Source: Thermomicrobiales bacterium (GTDB taxonomy: Bacteria; Chloroflexota; Chloroflexia; Thermomicrobiales; UBA6265). From it: DNA of 35,269 nucleotides. Numbering within the stretch: position 1 is the first letter of the stretch; each line of letters starts with the position of its first letter. Below are positions 17,067 to 25,570 of the stretch, piece by piece. The translations under genes and the position numbers were made by a program. The notes under the pieces were generated by a model. That model did no database searches. It had not been told where the DNA came from and saw nothing but the letters and a program-made list of their open reading frames with translations. The stretch covers positions 1 through 35,269 of the forward strand of contig JAICKJ010000005.1 in assembly GCA_025928015.1 (NCBI GenBank). Direction: 5' to 3'.

Positions 17067-18760
17067 TCAGCAGCACGACGGACGATTTGACGACACAGCG
17101 CACGGGAGGAATCGCGGTGAGCGAGCAGACGAACGACAACAACGGCCAGAAGTTCGACCTGGTGCCGATCCCCGGCACCAACGGCTACCAGCAGACGGTG
17201 AAGATCGATCCGAACCAGCCATTGATCCTCTCTGTCACCAACGCCAGCGGCGACGTGCAGATCACCGGGTCCGATCAGCCGGACGTCCAGATCGTCGCCC
17301 GCAAGCACAACGGCGATGTGAACGACACCACCGATCCCGGCCTGGCGTTGACGGTCGACGGCAACCAGATCTCCCTCCGCCCGACCTGGCAGTCCATGAG
17401 CGGCTTCGGCGACGCCGCCCGGGCCCTCAAGGAGCAAATCCAGGAGGGCCTGAGCAAGGGCAAGTGGAACTTCTCCGGCGTGCCGAAGCTCGGCATGAAC
17501 GAGGAGTACGACTTCCGCATCCAGGTCCCGCGCGCGCTGGCCGCCCATTCGCGGCTCAGCATCAAGACCGCCTCCGGCGAAGCGGAGATCGAGAACGTCA
17601 CAGCCGACGTCACGGTCGGCACCGCCTCCGGCGACATCGACGCGAAGGCGATCTCCGGTCAGGTGGCGATCCACACCGCCTCCGGCGACGTCGCGGCCCA
17701 TGACATCACCGGCAGTCTCGAGATCAACTCGGCCAGCGGCGACATCCTGGTCAAGGGGGGCGACGCCTGGACGGCGGTGCGGACGATGAGCGGCGATCTG
17801 GCGCTGACCGACACGACGCTGCGCAACGCCCGGATCACCACCGTCAGCGGCGATCTCGTCGGCGTGGTGACACTGGACAACAAGGCCGACTACACCTTCG
17901 AGACGGTGAGCGGCGATCTCTCGCTCACCTGCCGCCTGCCGCACGACGCGACATCGCGTCTCACCTTCCGCTCGATCTCCGGCGAAGCGGCGGTCAATGA
18001 CGGCTGGACCGCGACCGGGAAGAAGGAATGGAAGACCGGTGATGGCCCGGACGGCCCGTCCATCCGGACGCGGAGCGTGAGCGGCAATCTGCGCGTGGCA
18101 GGTTCGCGCGACGGCGATGTCCATCTCCGCGCCGAGACGCCCCAGACGCCGCGCCCGTCCGATACCGCCCAGCCACAGTCGGGCATGGACGAGATCAAGT
18201 CCTACGCGGCCCAGGCCCGCGAGATGGCGGACGAGATGAAGCGGATGTTCACGTCGCCCACGCCGCCGACCCCGCCCACGCCACCGACGGCGCCGTCGGC
18301 GCCCACCGCACCCACTGCGCCGATGTCGCAAGCCGACTTCGACGCCGCCCAGGCGCAACACGACGCGGAACAAGCGCACCGGGATGCGGAGCAGGCTCAA
18401 CGCGACGCCGAGCAAGCACAGCGCGACCGCGAGCAAGCGCAACGGGATCACGAGCAGGCGCTGCGCGACGAGGCACCGGCCCAGCCCCAGAACGCGGCCG
18501 GGCAGAGCGGCGACTGGTGGGCCGAGCGGGCCGAGATCGAGACACAGAACACCGCGCCGATCACCCGGCCGGTGGCCGGTCCGTCTACCTCGCAGCCGCC
18601 CGCCACGCCAACGGGCCAGCCGACCGAGCCGATCCGGAGCGGCGCGGCCGCCGAAGAGGATCCGGCGCGCCGGAAGGTGCTCGAACAGGTCGAGCGGGGC
18701 GAGATCGACATCGAGGAGGCGCTCAACCGGCTCGAACAGTCGGACGGCGAGACCGCCTAG
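17063..18760 (+). CDS. DUF4097 family beta-strand repeat protein with C-terminal heptad and SHOCT-like motif
   Basis: Repeated ...SGD(V/I/L)... strands; Pro/Thr linker; (EQAQRDA)n; C-terminal ARRKVLEQVERGEIDIEEALNRLEQ. Start overlaps upstream stop (ATGA); GTG 17117 is an alternative. Confidence 0.88.
   Translation: MISSTTDDLTTQRTGGIAVSEQTNDNNGQKFDLVPIPGTNGYQQTVKIDPNQPLILSVTNASGDVQITGSDQPDVQIVARKHNGDVNDTTDPGLALTVDGNQISLRPTWQSMSGFGDAARALKEQIQEGLSKGKWNFSGVPKLGMNEEYDFRIQVPRALAAHSRLSIKTASGEAEIENVTADVTVGTASGDIDAKAISGQVAIHTASGDVAAHDITGSLEINSASGDILVKGGDAWTAVRTMSGDLALTDTTLRNARITTVSGDLVGVVTLDNKADYTFETVSGDLSLTCRLPHDATSRLTFRSISGEAAVNDGWTATGKKEWKTGDGPDGPSIRTRSVSGNLRVAGSRDGDVHLRAETPQTPRPSDTAQPQSGMDEIKSYAAQAREMADEMKRMFTSPTPPTPPTPPTAPSAPTAPTAPMSQADFDAAQAQHDAEQAHRDAEQAQRDAEQAQRDREQAQRDHEQALRDEAPAQPQNAAGQSGDWWAERAEIETQNTAPITRPVAGPSTSQPPATPTGQPTEPIRSGAAAEEDPARRKVLEQVERGEIDIEEALNRLEQSDGETA
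18345..18471 (+). repeat. Imperfect 21-nt/7-aa tandem repeat (AQxDAEQ)
   Basis: AQAQHDAEQAHRDAEQAQRDAEQAQRDREQAQRDHEQALRD. Confidence 0.85.
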
Positions 18761-18770
18761 CGATGACCGG

Positions 18771-18857
18771 GTGACCGGCGGCGCCGGTCACCACCCCGTC
18801 ACCACAGCCACATCAGGGACACGACGAGGCGGGCCGGTCGCGGTCGCGACCGGCCCG
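18771..18857. terminator. Two tandem perfect hairpins after the DUF4097 operon
   Basis: GTGACCGGC ggc GCCGGTCAC (18771-18791) and CGGGCCGGTCGCG gt CGCGACCGGCCCG (18830-18857). Confidence 0.55.
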
Positions 18858-18943
18858 GTGGGGGACCGTTTGTCAAAAACGTCAGAGCGGAAGCGTGTGC
18901 CAGCAGGGGAAGATCGGGCGCGGGCTTCCTGGGGGATAACGAC

Positions 18944-19171
18944 ATGATGACCCATCCGGATTTCGTCCTTCAGGCCAGCAAGGATCGCCAGGAGCGGATC
19001 AGCGACGATCTGCGCGCGTTGCGCGGCATCGACGCAACGGAGCGGCCCGGCAAGGTCCGCCGCACGGTCGGCGGCGCTCTGATCACCCTCGGCGAGCGTG
19101 TCGGCGGCCGCCAGGAACCGCGCGAGCCCGCCTGGTCCGCGCCCCGCCATTCCACCGTCCACCTGATCTGA
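18944..19171 (+). CDS. Small hypothetical protein (75 aa)
   Basis: MMTHPDFVLQASKDRQERISDDLRALRGIDATERPGKVRRTVGGALITLGERVGGRQEP...; purine-rich SD-like GGGGGA upstream. Confidence 0.5.
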   Translation: MMTHPDFVLQASKDRQERISDDLRALRGIDATERPGKVRRTVGGALITLGERVGGRQEPREPAWSAPRHSTVHLI

Positions 19172-19205
19172 CCTCTTTCCGACCCGCGCGAGGGAGCACG
19201 GCACC

Positions 19206-20483
19206 GTGGCGCAAACGACGGCCATCGAACCTCCGAAACTGGCCACTCCGACAAGCAGCACACGTCACCGGCTGCCGGTCCTCGCGCTGATCGCGGCGAC
19301 GGCCATCTCCTCGGTCGGCAACCAGATCACGGCGCTGGCGGTCCCCTGGTTCGTCCTCCAGACGACCGGCAGCGCCGCCCGGACCGGCATCACGGCGGCG
19401 GCCGTGCTTCTCCCGTCCGCGCTGGCCGCCTTCTTCGGCGGCCCGCTCGTCGACCGGCTCGGCTTCCGCCGCATGTCGGTCCTCTCCGACCTGCTGAGCG
19501 GCGTCACCGTCGCCGCCGTGCCGCTGCTCTATCACACCGTCGGACTCAGCTTCCCGCTGCTCCTGCTCCTCATGTTTTGCGGCGCGCTCTTCGACGCGCC
19601 CGGCAGCACGGCGCGGCAATCGATGGTGCCGGAGCTGGCGGCAGCCGCCGGCAGCACCCTGGAGCGGGTCAACTCCGCCTATCAAACGATCTTCGCCACC
19701 ACCGGTCTCTTCGGCCCGCCGCTGGCCGGCATCCTCATCGCCTGGCTCGGCGCCAGCAACGTCCTCTGGATCGACGCCGTCTCCTTCATCGTCTCGGCGC
19801 TGCTGGTCGGCGCGCTGGTCCCGGGGATCGCACGCGCGGCCGCGCAGGGCGCGTCCTACCTTGCCGATATGCGCGAGGGACTCGGCTTCCTCTGGCAAGA
19901 TCGGCTCCTGCTCACCATCGCCCTCGTCGCCCTCACCATCAACTTCGTGACCAACGCCATCTACGCGGTCGCCATGCCGGTCTACGCCAAGGAGATCTTC
20001 GGCAGCCCCAAAGCACTCGGCATCATGATGAGCGGCTTCGGCTGCGGTGCGCTGGCCGGTTCTCTCCTCTACGGCTGGCTCGGGGCGCGGGTCGCCGGCC
20101 GGCGGATGGTCCTGCTGACGATCGCGTTGATCGCCGCGCCGGTCGCCCTCCTCGCCATCCTGCCGCCGCTCTGGGTCGTCTTCGCGCTCAACGCGCTGGT
20201 CGGCCTCGGCTCCGGCCTGGTCAATCCGTTCATCTTCACCGTCTTTCACCGGCGGACCCCGGTCGCCCTGCGCGGCCGCGCCTTCGGCACCTTCATCGCC
20301 TTCGCGCTCTTCGCCTCGCCGCTCGGCGTCCTCATCGGCGGCACCTTGATCGAAGCGATCGGCCTCCGCTGGATGATCGCCACCGGCGGCGGCGTCCTCT
20401 GTCTGATCGCGCTCGTCACCCCCTTCCTCCGGCCCCTCACCGGCCTGAATGCCCTGCCGCAGGCGCCGGATCCGTCCGACTAG
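19206..20483 (+). CDS. MFS transporter (EntS/MFS_3-like)
   Basis: GTG start; LPVLALIAATAISSVGNQITALAVPWFVLQTTGSAARTGITAAAVLLPSALAAFFGGPLVDRLGFRRMSVLSDLLSG. Confidence 0.92.
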   Translation: MAQTTAIEPPKLATPTSSTRHRLPVLALIAATAISSVGNQITALAVPWFVLQTTGSAARTGITAAAVLLPSALAAFFGGPLVDRLGFRRMSVLSDLLSGVTVAAVPLLYHTVGLSFPLLLLLMFCGALFDAPGSTARQSMVPELAAAAGSTLERVNSAYQTIFATTGLFGPPLAGILIAWLGASNVLWIDAVSFIVSALLVGALVPGIARAAAQGASYLADMREGLGFLWQDRLLLTIALVALTINFVTNAIYAVAMPVYAKEIFGSPKALGIMMSGFGCGALAGSLLYGWLGARVAGRRMVLLTIALIAAPVALLAILPPLWVVFALNALVGLGSGLVNPFIFTVFHRRTPVALRGRAFGTFIAFALFASPLGVLIGGTLIEAIGLRWMIATGGGVLCLIALVTPFLRPLTGLNALPQAPDPSD

Positions 20484-20492
20484 ACGAGTAGA

Positions 20493-23162
20493 ATGGGAGG
20501 CATGGCACAAGCACGCCTCGCACCGGACCGCTTGGAAGACCTCGTCAACAGGACGCGCCTCGCCGCCCCGCGCTCGACCCCGGTCTCGCGGCCGGAACTG
20601 GCCGCGCGAGTCGAGGCGGGCGCGCACGCCGGGCTGGTGCTCGTCTCGGCGCCGGCCGGCTGGGGCAAGACCAGCCTCCTGACCGACTGGTCCCGGCAAT
20701 CGCGCCTGCCCGTCGCATGGGTCTCGCTCACGCCACACGAAAATGACTCCGTGCGATTCATGCGAACGCTGATGGCGACGATCGAAGCCGTCATTCCCGG
20801 AGAGCTGACCGATGTGCGGGCTATGCTCCGCTCGTCGGAGCCCCGGCCAATCGAGGACGTGACGACGGTCCTCCTCGAGTCGCTCCAGGCTCTGGAACAA
20901 CCGGTCGCGGTCGTGCTCGACGATTTCCATGTCATCACCCACGCCGATGTGCTCGCCGGCGCGGAGCACCTGATCGCCTCGGCTTCATCCCCCTTGACCC
21001 TCGTGATCGCCACCCGGGTCGATCCGCCCTGGCCACTTGCCCGGCTCCGGGCCTCCGGGAGACTGGCCGAGATCCGCACCGGCGACTTGCGCCTGACCGC
21101 GCCGGAAGCAAGCGCGATGCTCAGCCAGCTCTCGTTGCCGGAGCACGCCGTCGCGGCCCTGGTCGAGCGCACCGAAGGGTGGGCCGTCGGTGTCCAGCTC
21201 GCGGCACTGGCCGCCGCCCGGCACACCAATCCCGAACTGATGATCAGCAATCTCCGCGGCACTCACCGGGACATCGCCGACTACCTCATCGAGCAGGTGC
21301 TGGTGGCGCAACCCGCCGACGTCCGGGATTTCCTGCTGACGACCTCGCTGCTCGAACAGCTCTCTGGCTCGCTCTGCGATGCGCTGCTGGGTCGGACGGA
21401 CAGTCAGGCGATGCTCGAACGGCTCGAGGCCGCCAACCTCTTCCTGATGCCGCTCGACGACGAGCGGCGCTGGTATCGCTACCACGCCCTCTTCGCCGAT
21501 CTCCTCCGGACGCACCTCGGCCGCAGGACGGACGTCGATAGCCGGACGTTCCACCGCCGCGCCGCCGCCTGGCTCGAGCAGAACGCCATGTTGGCGGAGG
21601 CGGTCAACCACCTGCTCATGGCCGCCGCGTTTCCCGAGGCGGCGGCGCTCATCGACCGGACGGGGGAGACGCTGCTCTTCTCGTGCGGCGAGACATCGAC
21701 GCTCGTGCAGTGGATCGAAGCGCTGCCGCGCGAGATCCTGCCGGAATACCCGCGGCTGCTCCGCTACTTCGCCTGGGGCTTGACGCTCACCGGCCGGCTG
21801 GAGGACGCGGAAGCCTTGTTGGCCGAGGTGACCGTCCAATCCAGCGCCGACGACGGCCCACAACCGCACTTGTTGCAGGCGGAGGTCGCCGCGATCCGCT
21901 CCCGCCTGGCCTCCTATCGGGGCGATCAGGAGCTGACGATCGCCGACGGCCAGGAGGCGCTGGCCCTGATCGGCGAGACCCGCGACCGCATCGCCGGCGA
22001 CGTCAGCGTCAGCCTCGGCTTCGCCTACCGCGCGCTCGGCAAGACGGACGAGGCCGCGGCGGCCTTCGCCCGTGGCGCGGCCAGCGGCTGGTCCACCGGC
22101 AACCTGCACGCCGCGCTGTGGGGCACGCGCTACCTGGCGTTGATGCGCGTCGTGCAAGGACCCCTCAACGACGCTACCGCGATCCTCGACGACGAATTCG
22201 CCCGGCTGAGTCGTGAGAGCATCGCGCCCGGTCCGGCCTTCGCCGCGCTCCTCGTCGGCCGGGCCGAGCTGCGTTACGAGCGCAACGACCTCGATGGCGC
22301 GCTGGCCGATCTCCAGCAGGCGCTCGCCCTCGCCATGCCGGCCGGCGACGCCAAGATCCTGATGAACATCTACGTCATCAAGGCGATGGTCCACCAGGCG
22401 CTCGGGCGCCACGAGGATGCTACAACGACGGCCCGCCGCGGCCAGCAGGTCTTCGGCGAGCAGATGCCGCTCGCCATCCCGGCCCGCATCGCCCTCCTGC
22501 AGGGCGATGTCGCCGCCGCGACCCGCTGGGCCGATGCGCTCGGCTTCGCGCCGGACGATCTGCCCGATCCGACCAAGGGCGAGAGCGAGCAGATCACGTA
22601 CGGCCGCGTCTTGCTCGCCCAGGGCAAGATCGATGCGGGCCGCGCGTATCTTCAGCGCCTGCTCGCCGCCGCCGAGCGCGGCGGCCGCGCCGGCAACATC
22701 ATCGAGCTGCTCGTCATCCTCGCCGCCGCCCACGAACGCGCCGGCGAAACGGACGGGGCCGTTCCACTCCTCGCCCGCGCCGTGCGGCAGGCCGCGCCCG
22801 AGGGTTACGTCCGCACCTTCGCCGACGAGGGACCGGTTCTCATCCCCGTCTTCCGCGCCCTCCTGCGCGACCGCCGGCACGACGAGGTGCCGCGCGAGTA
22901 CGTCAACCGCTTGTGCGACGTCATTGCGGGCGAGCCGGATGCGCCCATATCCCAGCCCTCACCACTCCCGGAGCCGCTCACCGAGCGCGAGCTGGAAGTC
23001 CTCCGATTGATGGCCGACGGCCTGCCGAACCGGGCGATCGCCGATCGGCTCTTCCTCGCGCAAGGCACCATCAAGGCGCACGTCAACCACATCAACGGCA
23101 AGCTGCTCGCCCGCAACCGCACCGAGGCGGTCGCCCAGGCGCGCCGGCTTCGCGTGATCTAG
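20493..23162 (+). CDS. LAL/MalT-type LuxR-family transcriptional regulator
   Basis: Walker A SAPAGWGKTSLL; VVLDDFHVI; TPR-like middle; C-terminal LTERELEVLRLMADGLPNRAIADRLFLAQGTIKAHVNHINGKLLARNRTEAVAQARRL. Confidence 0.95.
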   Translation: MGGMAQARLAPDRLEDLVNRTRLAAPRSTPVSRPELAARVEAGAHAGLVLVSAPAGWGKTSLLTDWSRQSRLPVAWVSLTPHENDSVRFMRTLMATIEAVIPGELTDVRAMLRSSEPRPIEDVTTVLLESLQALEQPVAVVLDDFHVITHADVLAGAEHLIASASSPLTLVIATRVDPPWPLARLRASGRLAEIRTGDLRLTAPEASAMLSQLSLPEHAVAALVERTEGWAVGVQLAALAAARHTNPELMISNLRGTHRDIADYLIEQVLVAQPADVRDFLLTTSLLEQLSGSLCDALLGRTDSQAMLERLEAANLFLMPLDDERRWYRYHALFADLLRTHLGRRTDVDSRTFHRRAAAWLEQNAMLAEAVNHLLMAAAFPEAAALIDRTGETLLFSCGETSTLVQWIEALPREILPEYPRLLRYFAWGLTLTGRLEDAEALLAEVTVQSSADDGPQPHLLQAEVAAIRSRLASYRGDQELTIADGQEALALIGETRDRIAGDVSVSLGFAYRALGKTDEAAAAFARGAASGWSTGNLHAALWGTRYLALMRVVQGPLNDATAILDDEFARLSRESIAPGPAFAALLVGRAELRYERNDLDGALADLQQALALAMPAGDAKILMNIYVIKAMVHQALGRHEDATTTARRGQQVFGEQMPLAIPARIALLQGDVAAATRWADALGFAPDDLPDPTKGESEQITYGRVLLAQGKIDAGRAYLQRLLAAAERGGRAGNIIELLVILAAAHERAGETDGAVPLLARAVRQAAPEGYVRTFADEGPVLIPVFRALLRDRRHDEVPREYVNRLCDVIAGEPDAPISQPSPLPEPLTERELEVLRLMADGLPNRAIADRLFLAQGTIKAHVNHINGKLLARNRTEAVAQARRLRVI

Positions 23163-23365
23163 TCGCGTAAACCGCGCGTAAACCGCGATCACACCCTTTG
23201 GCCGATGGAGAAGAATGCGCGCGAGCCTAGTCTGGTTCCTGACGGCACCAATGGGTGTCACGCCAGCCTCGAACGAACGTTTCATAGTCGGGAGGCAAGG
23301 CATCAGACCAGTCAGGAAAGGACTACTCCATGCTGCCCTACACCGCCGTTGACCTGATCACCTCG

Positions 23366-23497
23366 ATGGATCGAGCGTACGGATTCGAGGACATTCCAGC
23401 CGATCCCACCCGGTGCTCGCGTGACCAGACAGTGCGTCGCTCGCGCCAGATCCTGCTCGCCGCCGCCATCACCCTCACCGCCCTCGCGCGGCGCTGA
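23366..23497 (+). CDS. Possible small ORF (43 aa)
   Basis: MDRAYGFEDIPADPTRCSRDQTVRRSRQILLAAAITLTALARR; no clear SD at this ATG, hairpin follows. Confidence 0.3.
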   Translation: MDRAYGFEDIPADPTRCSRDQTVRRSRQILLAAAITLTALARR

Positions 23498-23529
23498 TCG
23501 TTCTTCGTCTCATCGCATCTCACACCGGC

Positions 23530-23563
23530 TCCGGACCCGCGTTTAATCCCTCGCGGGTCCGGA
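23530..23563 (+). terminator. Perfect 12-bp hairpin with CTGTTCTTCG tail
   Basis: TCCGGACCCGCG tttaatccct CGCGGGTCCGGA ctgttcttcg. Confidence 0.65.
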
Positions 23564-23600
23564 CTGTTCTTCGTCGGCCTCACCTTGAGGAGGAAGCATC

Positions 23601-23804
23601 GTGCTCTCAATTCCACCCTTCACGCACATTCAATTGATCGAGGAGATGGCGCACCACAACCGGACGTCGCGCTATGAACGCGAGGTCGAGGATCTGCTGC
23701 GGGAGGCCGAGTTCGCCCGCCAGGCCATCATCGTCATCGAGGAGCCGAAACAGCAGCGCGGTCTGCGCCGGCTGGTCCTCAACGTCCGCGCCTTCCTCTT
23801 CTAA
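23601..23804 (+). CDS. Small hypothetical protein (67 aa)
   Basis: GTG start with TTGAGGAGGA SD; MLSIPPFTHIQLIEEMAHHNRTSRYEREVEDLLREAEFARQAIIVIEEPKQQRGLRRLVLNVRAFLF. Confidence 0.65.
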   Translation: MLSIPPFTHIQLIEEMAHHNRTSRYEREVEDLLREAEFARQAIIVIEEPKQQRGLRRLVLNVRAFLF

Positions 23805-23814
23805 TTGAGGAGGA

Positions 23815-23843
23815 CCGGCCGGTCGCAGGCAGCGAACGGCCGG
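23815..23843 (+). terminator. Hairpin with CTGTTCTT tail
   Basis: CCGGCCG-g-TCGC aggca GCGA-a-CGGCCGG, then ...ctgttcttgct. Confidence 0.55.
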
Positions 23844-23879
23844 CTTCTCGACCTGTTCTTGCTAGTTGCTACATGGGGA

Positions 23880-25175
23880 TCAGGCCGGATAGACGGCCAT
23901 CGACATCCCGTCGAGGACCTTCCACATCCAGACGAATGTATCCCAGTCGTAGTACTTGTATTCGCCGTGCGCCGGGTCGGAGAGGTAGACACCGTCCTGG
24001 TCATAGGCGAAGGCCACCATCACGTGATCGCCCGCCGCGACCGTGTACGTGTCCTGGTCGTGCAGCGTCTGCCGGGTGTTGCCCCACATCCCGAGCCAGA
24101 CGAGGACCGGGTTGCCCGCGTCGATCTCCCGCTTCAGCTGGCTCGTGTCGCCCTCGGAGTAGAACACGTCCGCGCCGAAGCCGTTGGCACTGAGCACCGG
24201 CACCATCGCCTCCGGGTAGATGCCGTAGTCCGTGACACCACCCCACGGACCATCGATGTTGCCGCGGTAGCCGTAGTGTGGATTCTTCGCCAGGCCAATG
24301 TTGTTGATGAAGGTCGACTCGGAGACGCCGGAGCCGAAGGCGCTGGTCGCGATGTAGGCCGCGGCGTACTCGCAGCTCAGGTTGTGCTCCTGCGCATGCG
24401 TCGGCACATTGTCCACATGGACCCAGTTCGGATCGTGGCGGATGCCGGCTTCCGGGCCCGCGCTGGCCGGCGCCGAGCTGTCCCCCTTGCCTCCGGACGG
24501 GATCAGCAGCCGGGTCCCGACCAGCAGGTCGTAAGGATCGGAAATGCCATTCAGGTCGATGATTGACTCGGCGCTGACGCCATAGAGTGTCGCGATGGTG
24601 GCGACGTTGTCACCCGACTCGACGACGTAAGCGGTCTGCACCCACGGGCTGGTGCCCTCGCGGGCGTAGGCGTCCTGCGCCGCTTCGGACGGCGATTGCC
24701 CCGGGTTCGGAATGATGATCACCTGACCCGGCATCAGCGTGTCGCCATCTGGCATGTAACTGGAGGCGGCGATCGCGGCCGGGTCGACGCCGAAGGTCGT
24801 CGCGACCGAGTCGAGCGTGTCGCCATCCTGGACGACGTAGCGCTCCTGCGCCAGCGTGGTGCCCGCCATGCCGAGCAACAGCACGAGCGCGGCCAGCATC
24901 GCCAGCAGGACCGCTCGCGGACCCGCCACGCGCCCGCCCAGCCGCAGGCGGCGGTAGGTCGATCGCCGGCCCGGTCGCAGCGCCCGTGCGTGGGCGGTGG
25001 TGCCTCGGCCGATTGCGTGTGGCCGGCTGATGTAGACCAGCGGCCGGCGATCCGCGAGCGTTCCCACAGGCGCGGTATTGGCATCCGTCCTGGCCGCGCT
25101 CCCGTGCTGGCGCAGCCGAACAGCATAAAGATCCACGAGCCCTCCCCTTGTCCCCTGCCGATCAACGCTGGACAT
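23880..25175 (-). CDS. Exported LysM (x2) + C39-like cysteine peptidase
   Basis: TM/signal segment; YVVQDGDTLDSVATTFGVDPAAIAASSYMPDGDTLMPGQVIIIPNPG and YVVESGDNVATIATLYGVSAESIIDLNGI; C39: HNLSCEYAAAYIA, GDHVMVAFAYD, LSDPAHGEYKYY. Start uncertain (up to 25238). Confidence 0.88.
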   Translation of the reverse strand: MSSVDRQGTRGGLVDLYAVRLRQHGSAARTDANTAPVGTLADRRPLVYISRPHAIGRGTTAHARALRPGRRSTYRRLRLGGRVAGPRAVLLAMLAALVLLLGMAGTTLAQERYVVQDGDTLDSVATTFGVDPAAIAASSYMPDGDTLMPGQVIIIPNPGQSPSEAAQDAYAREGTSPWVQTAYVVESGDNVATIATLYGVSAESIIDLNGISDPYDLLVGTRLLIPSGGKGDSSAPASAGPEAGIRHDPNWVHVDNVPTHAQEHNLSCEYAAAYIATSAFGSGVSESTFINNIGLAKNPHYGYRGNIDGPWGGVTDYGIYPEAMVPVLSANGFGADVFYSEGDTSQLKREIDAGNPVLVWLGMWGNTRQTLHDQDTYTVAAGDHVMVAFAYDQDGVYLSDPAHGEYKYYDWDTFVWMWKVLDGMSMAVYPA

Positions 25176-25376
25176 CCTCCCCTCGTCCTGGATGCCCGGC
25201 CTGTCCGTCCCCTGGCGTGATCCCAACATGACCGTCATTGGCCATCCTCCGCCCGTAGCGAGCGGCGGGGTCGCGCCCGGGTTCCGTCCATCTCGGCCTG
25301 TTGACCGGCTCCGTCTCGCGGCAACCAGCTACCGGCGCGCTTCGGCGCCTTCCTGTCACTGCGAACCACCCTCATG

Positions 25377-25390
25377 GGTGTACGTACACC
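25377..25390. promoter_or_regulatory. Perfect 14-bp palindrome, operator-like
   Basis: GGTGTACGTACACC in the divergent intergenic region. Confidence 0.4.
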
Positions 25391-25570
25391 TCGGAGAGTA
25401 GCACCATGTACGGACGGTTGCAAGGTTTTGGTGCCAAAGAGGCACGGCGCGGCCAGTGCGGCGCACGCAGCTTGTCCACGCCTGCTGTTGCGCCTATCAT
25501 CAGAAGAGGGAATCGGGCGGTTACTTCCGCCCGTATCGAAGGTCAACCCCTGCCAGCGTAGGTGATCTCA

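Noticed and set aside
17039-18451. 470-aa minus-strand ORF antisense to DUF4097
   Set aside because: RRLGR/VDLEVAG-type repetitive translation mirrors the sense repeats; not an independent gene.
18345-18471. 21-nt tandem repeat as CRISPR or VNTR-only feature
   Set aside because: In-frame, encodes a heptad coiled coil within the DUF4097 protein.
19083-20969. 628-aa minus-strand ORF antisense to the MFS transporter and the LAL N-terminus
   Set aside because: Low-complexity Arg/Glu/Gly/Asp-rich translation typical of the antisense frame of GC-rich genes; the plus strand encodes recognisable MFS and LAL proteins.
20985-22880. 631-aa minus-strand ORF antisense to the LAL regulator
   Set aside because: Antisense-frame artefact of high GC; no domain signal, opposite strand clearly coding.
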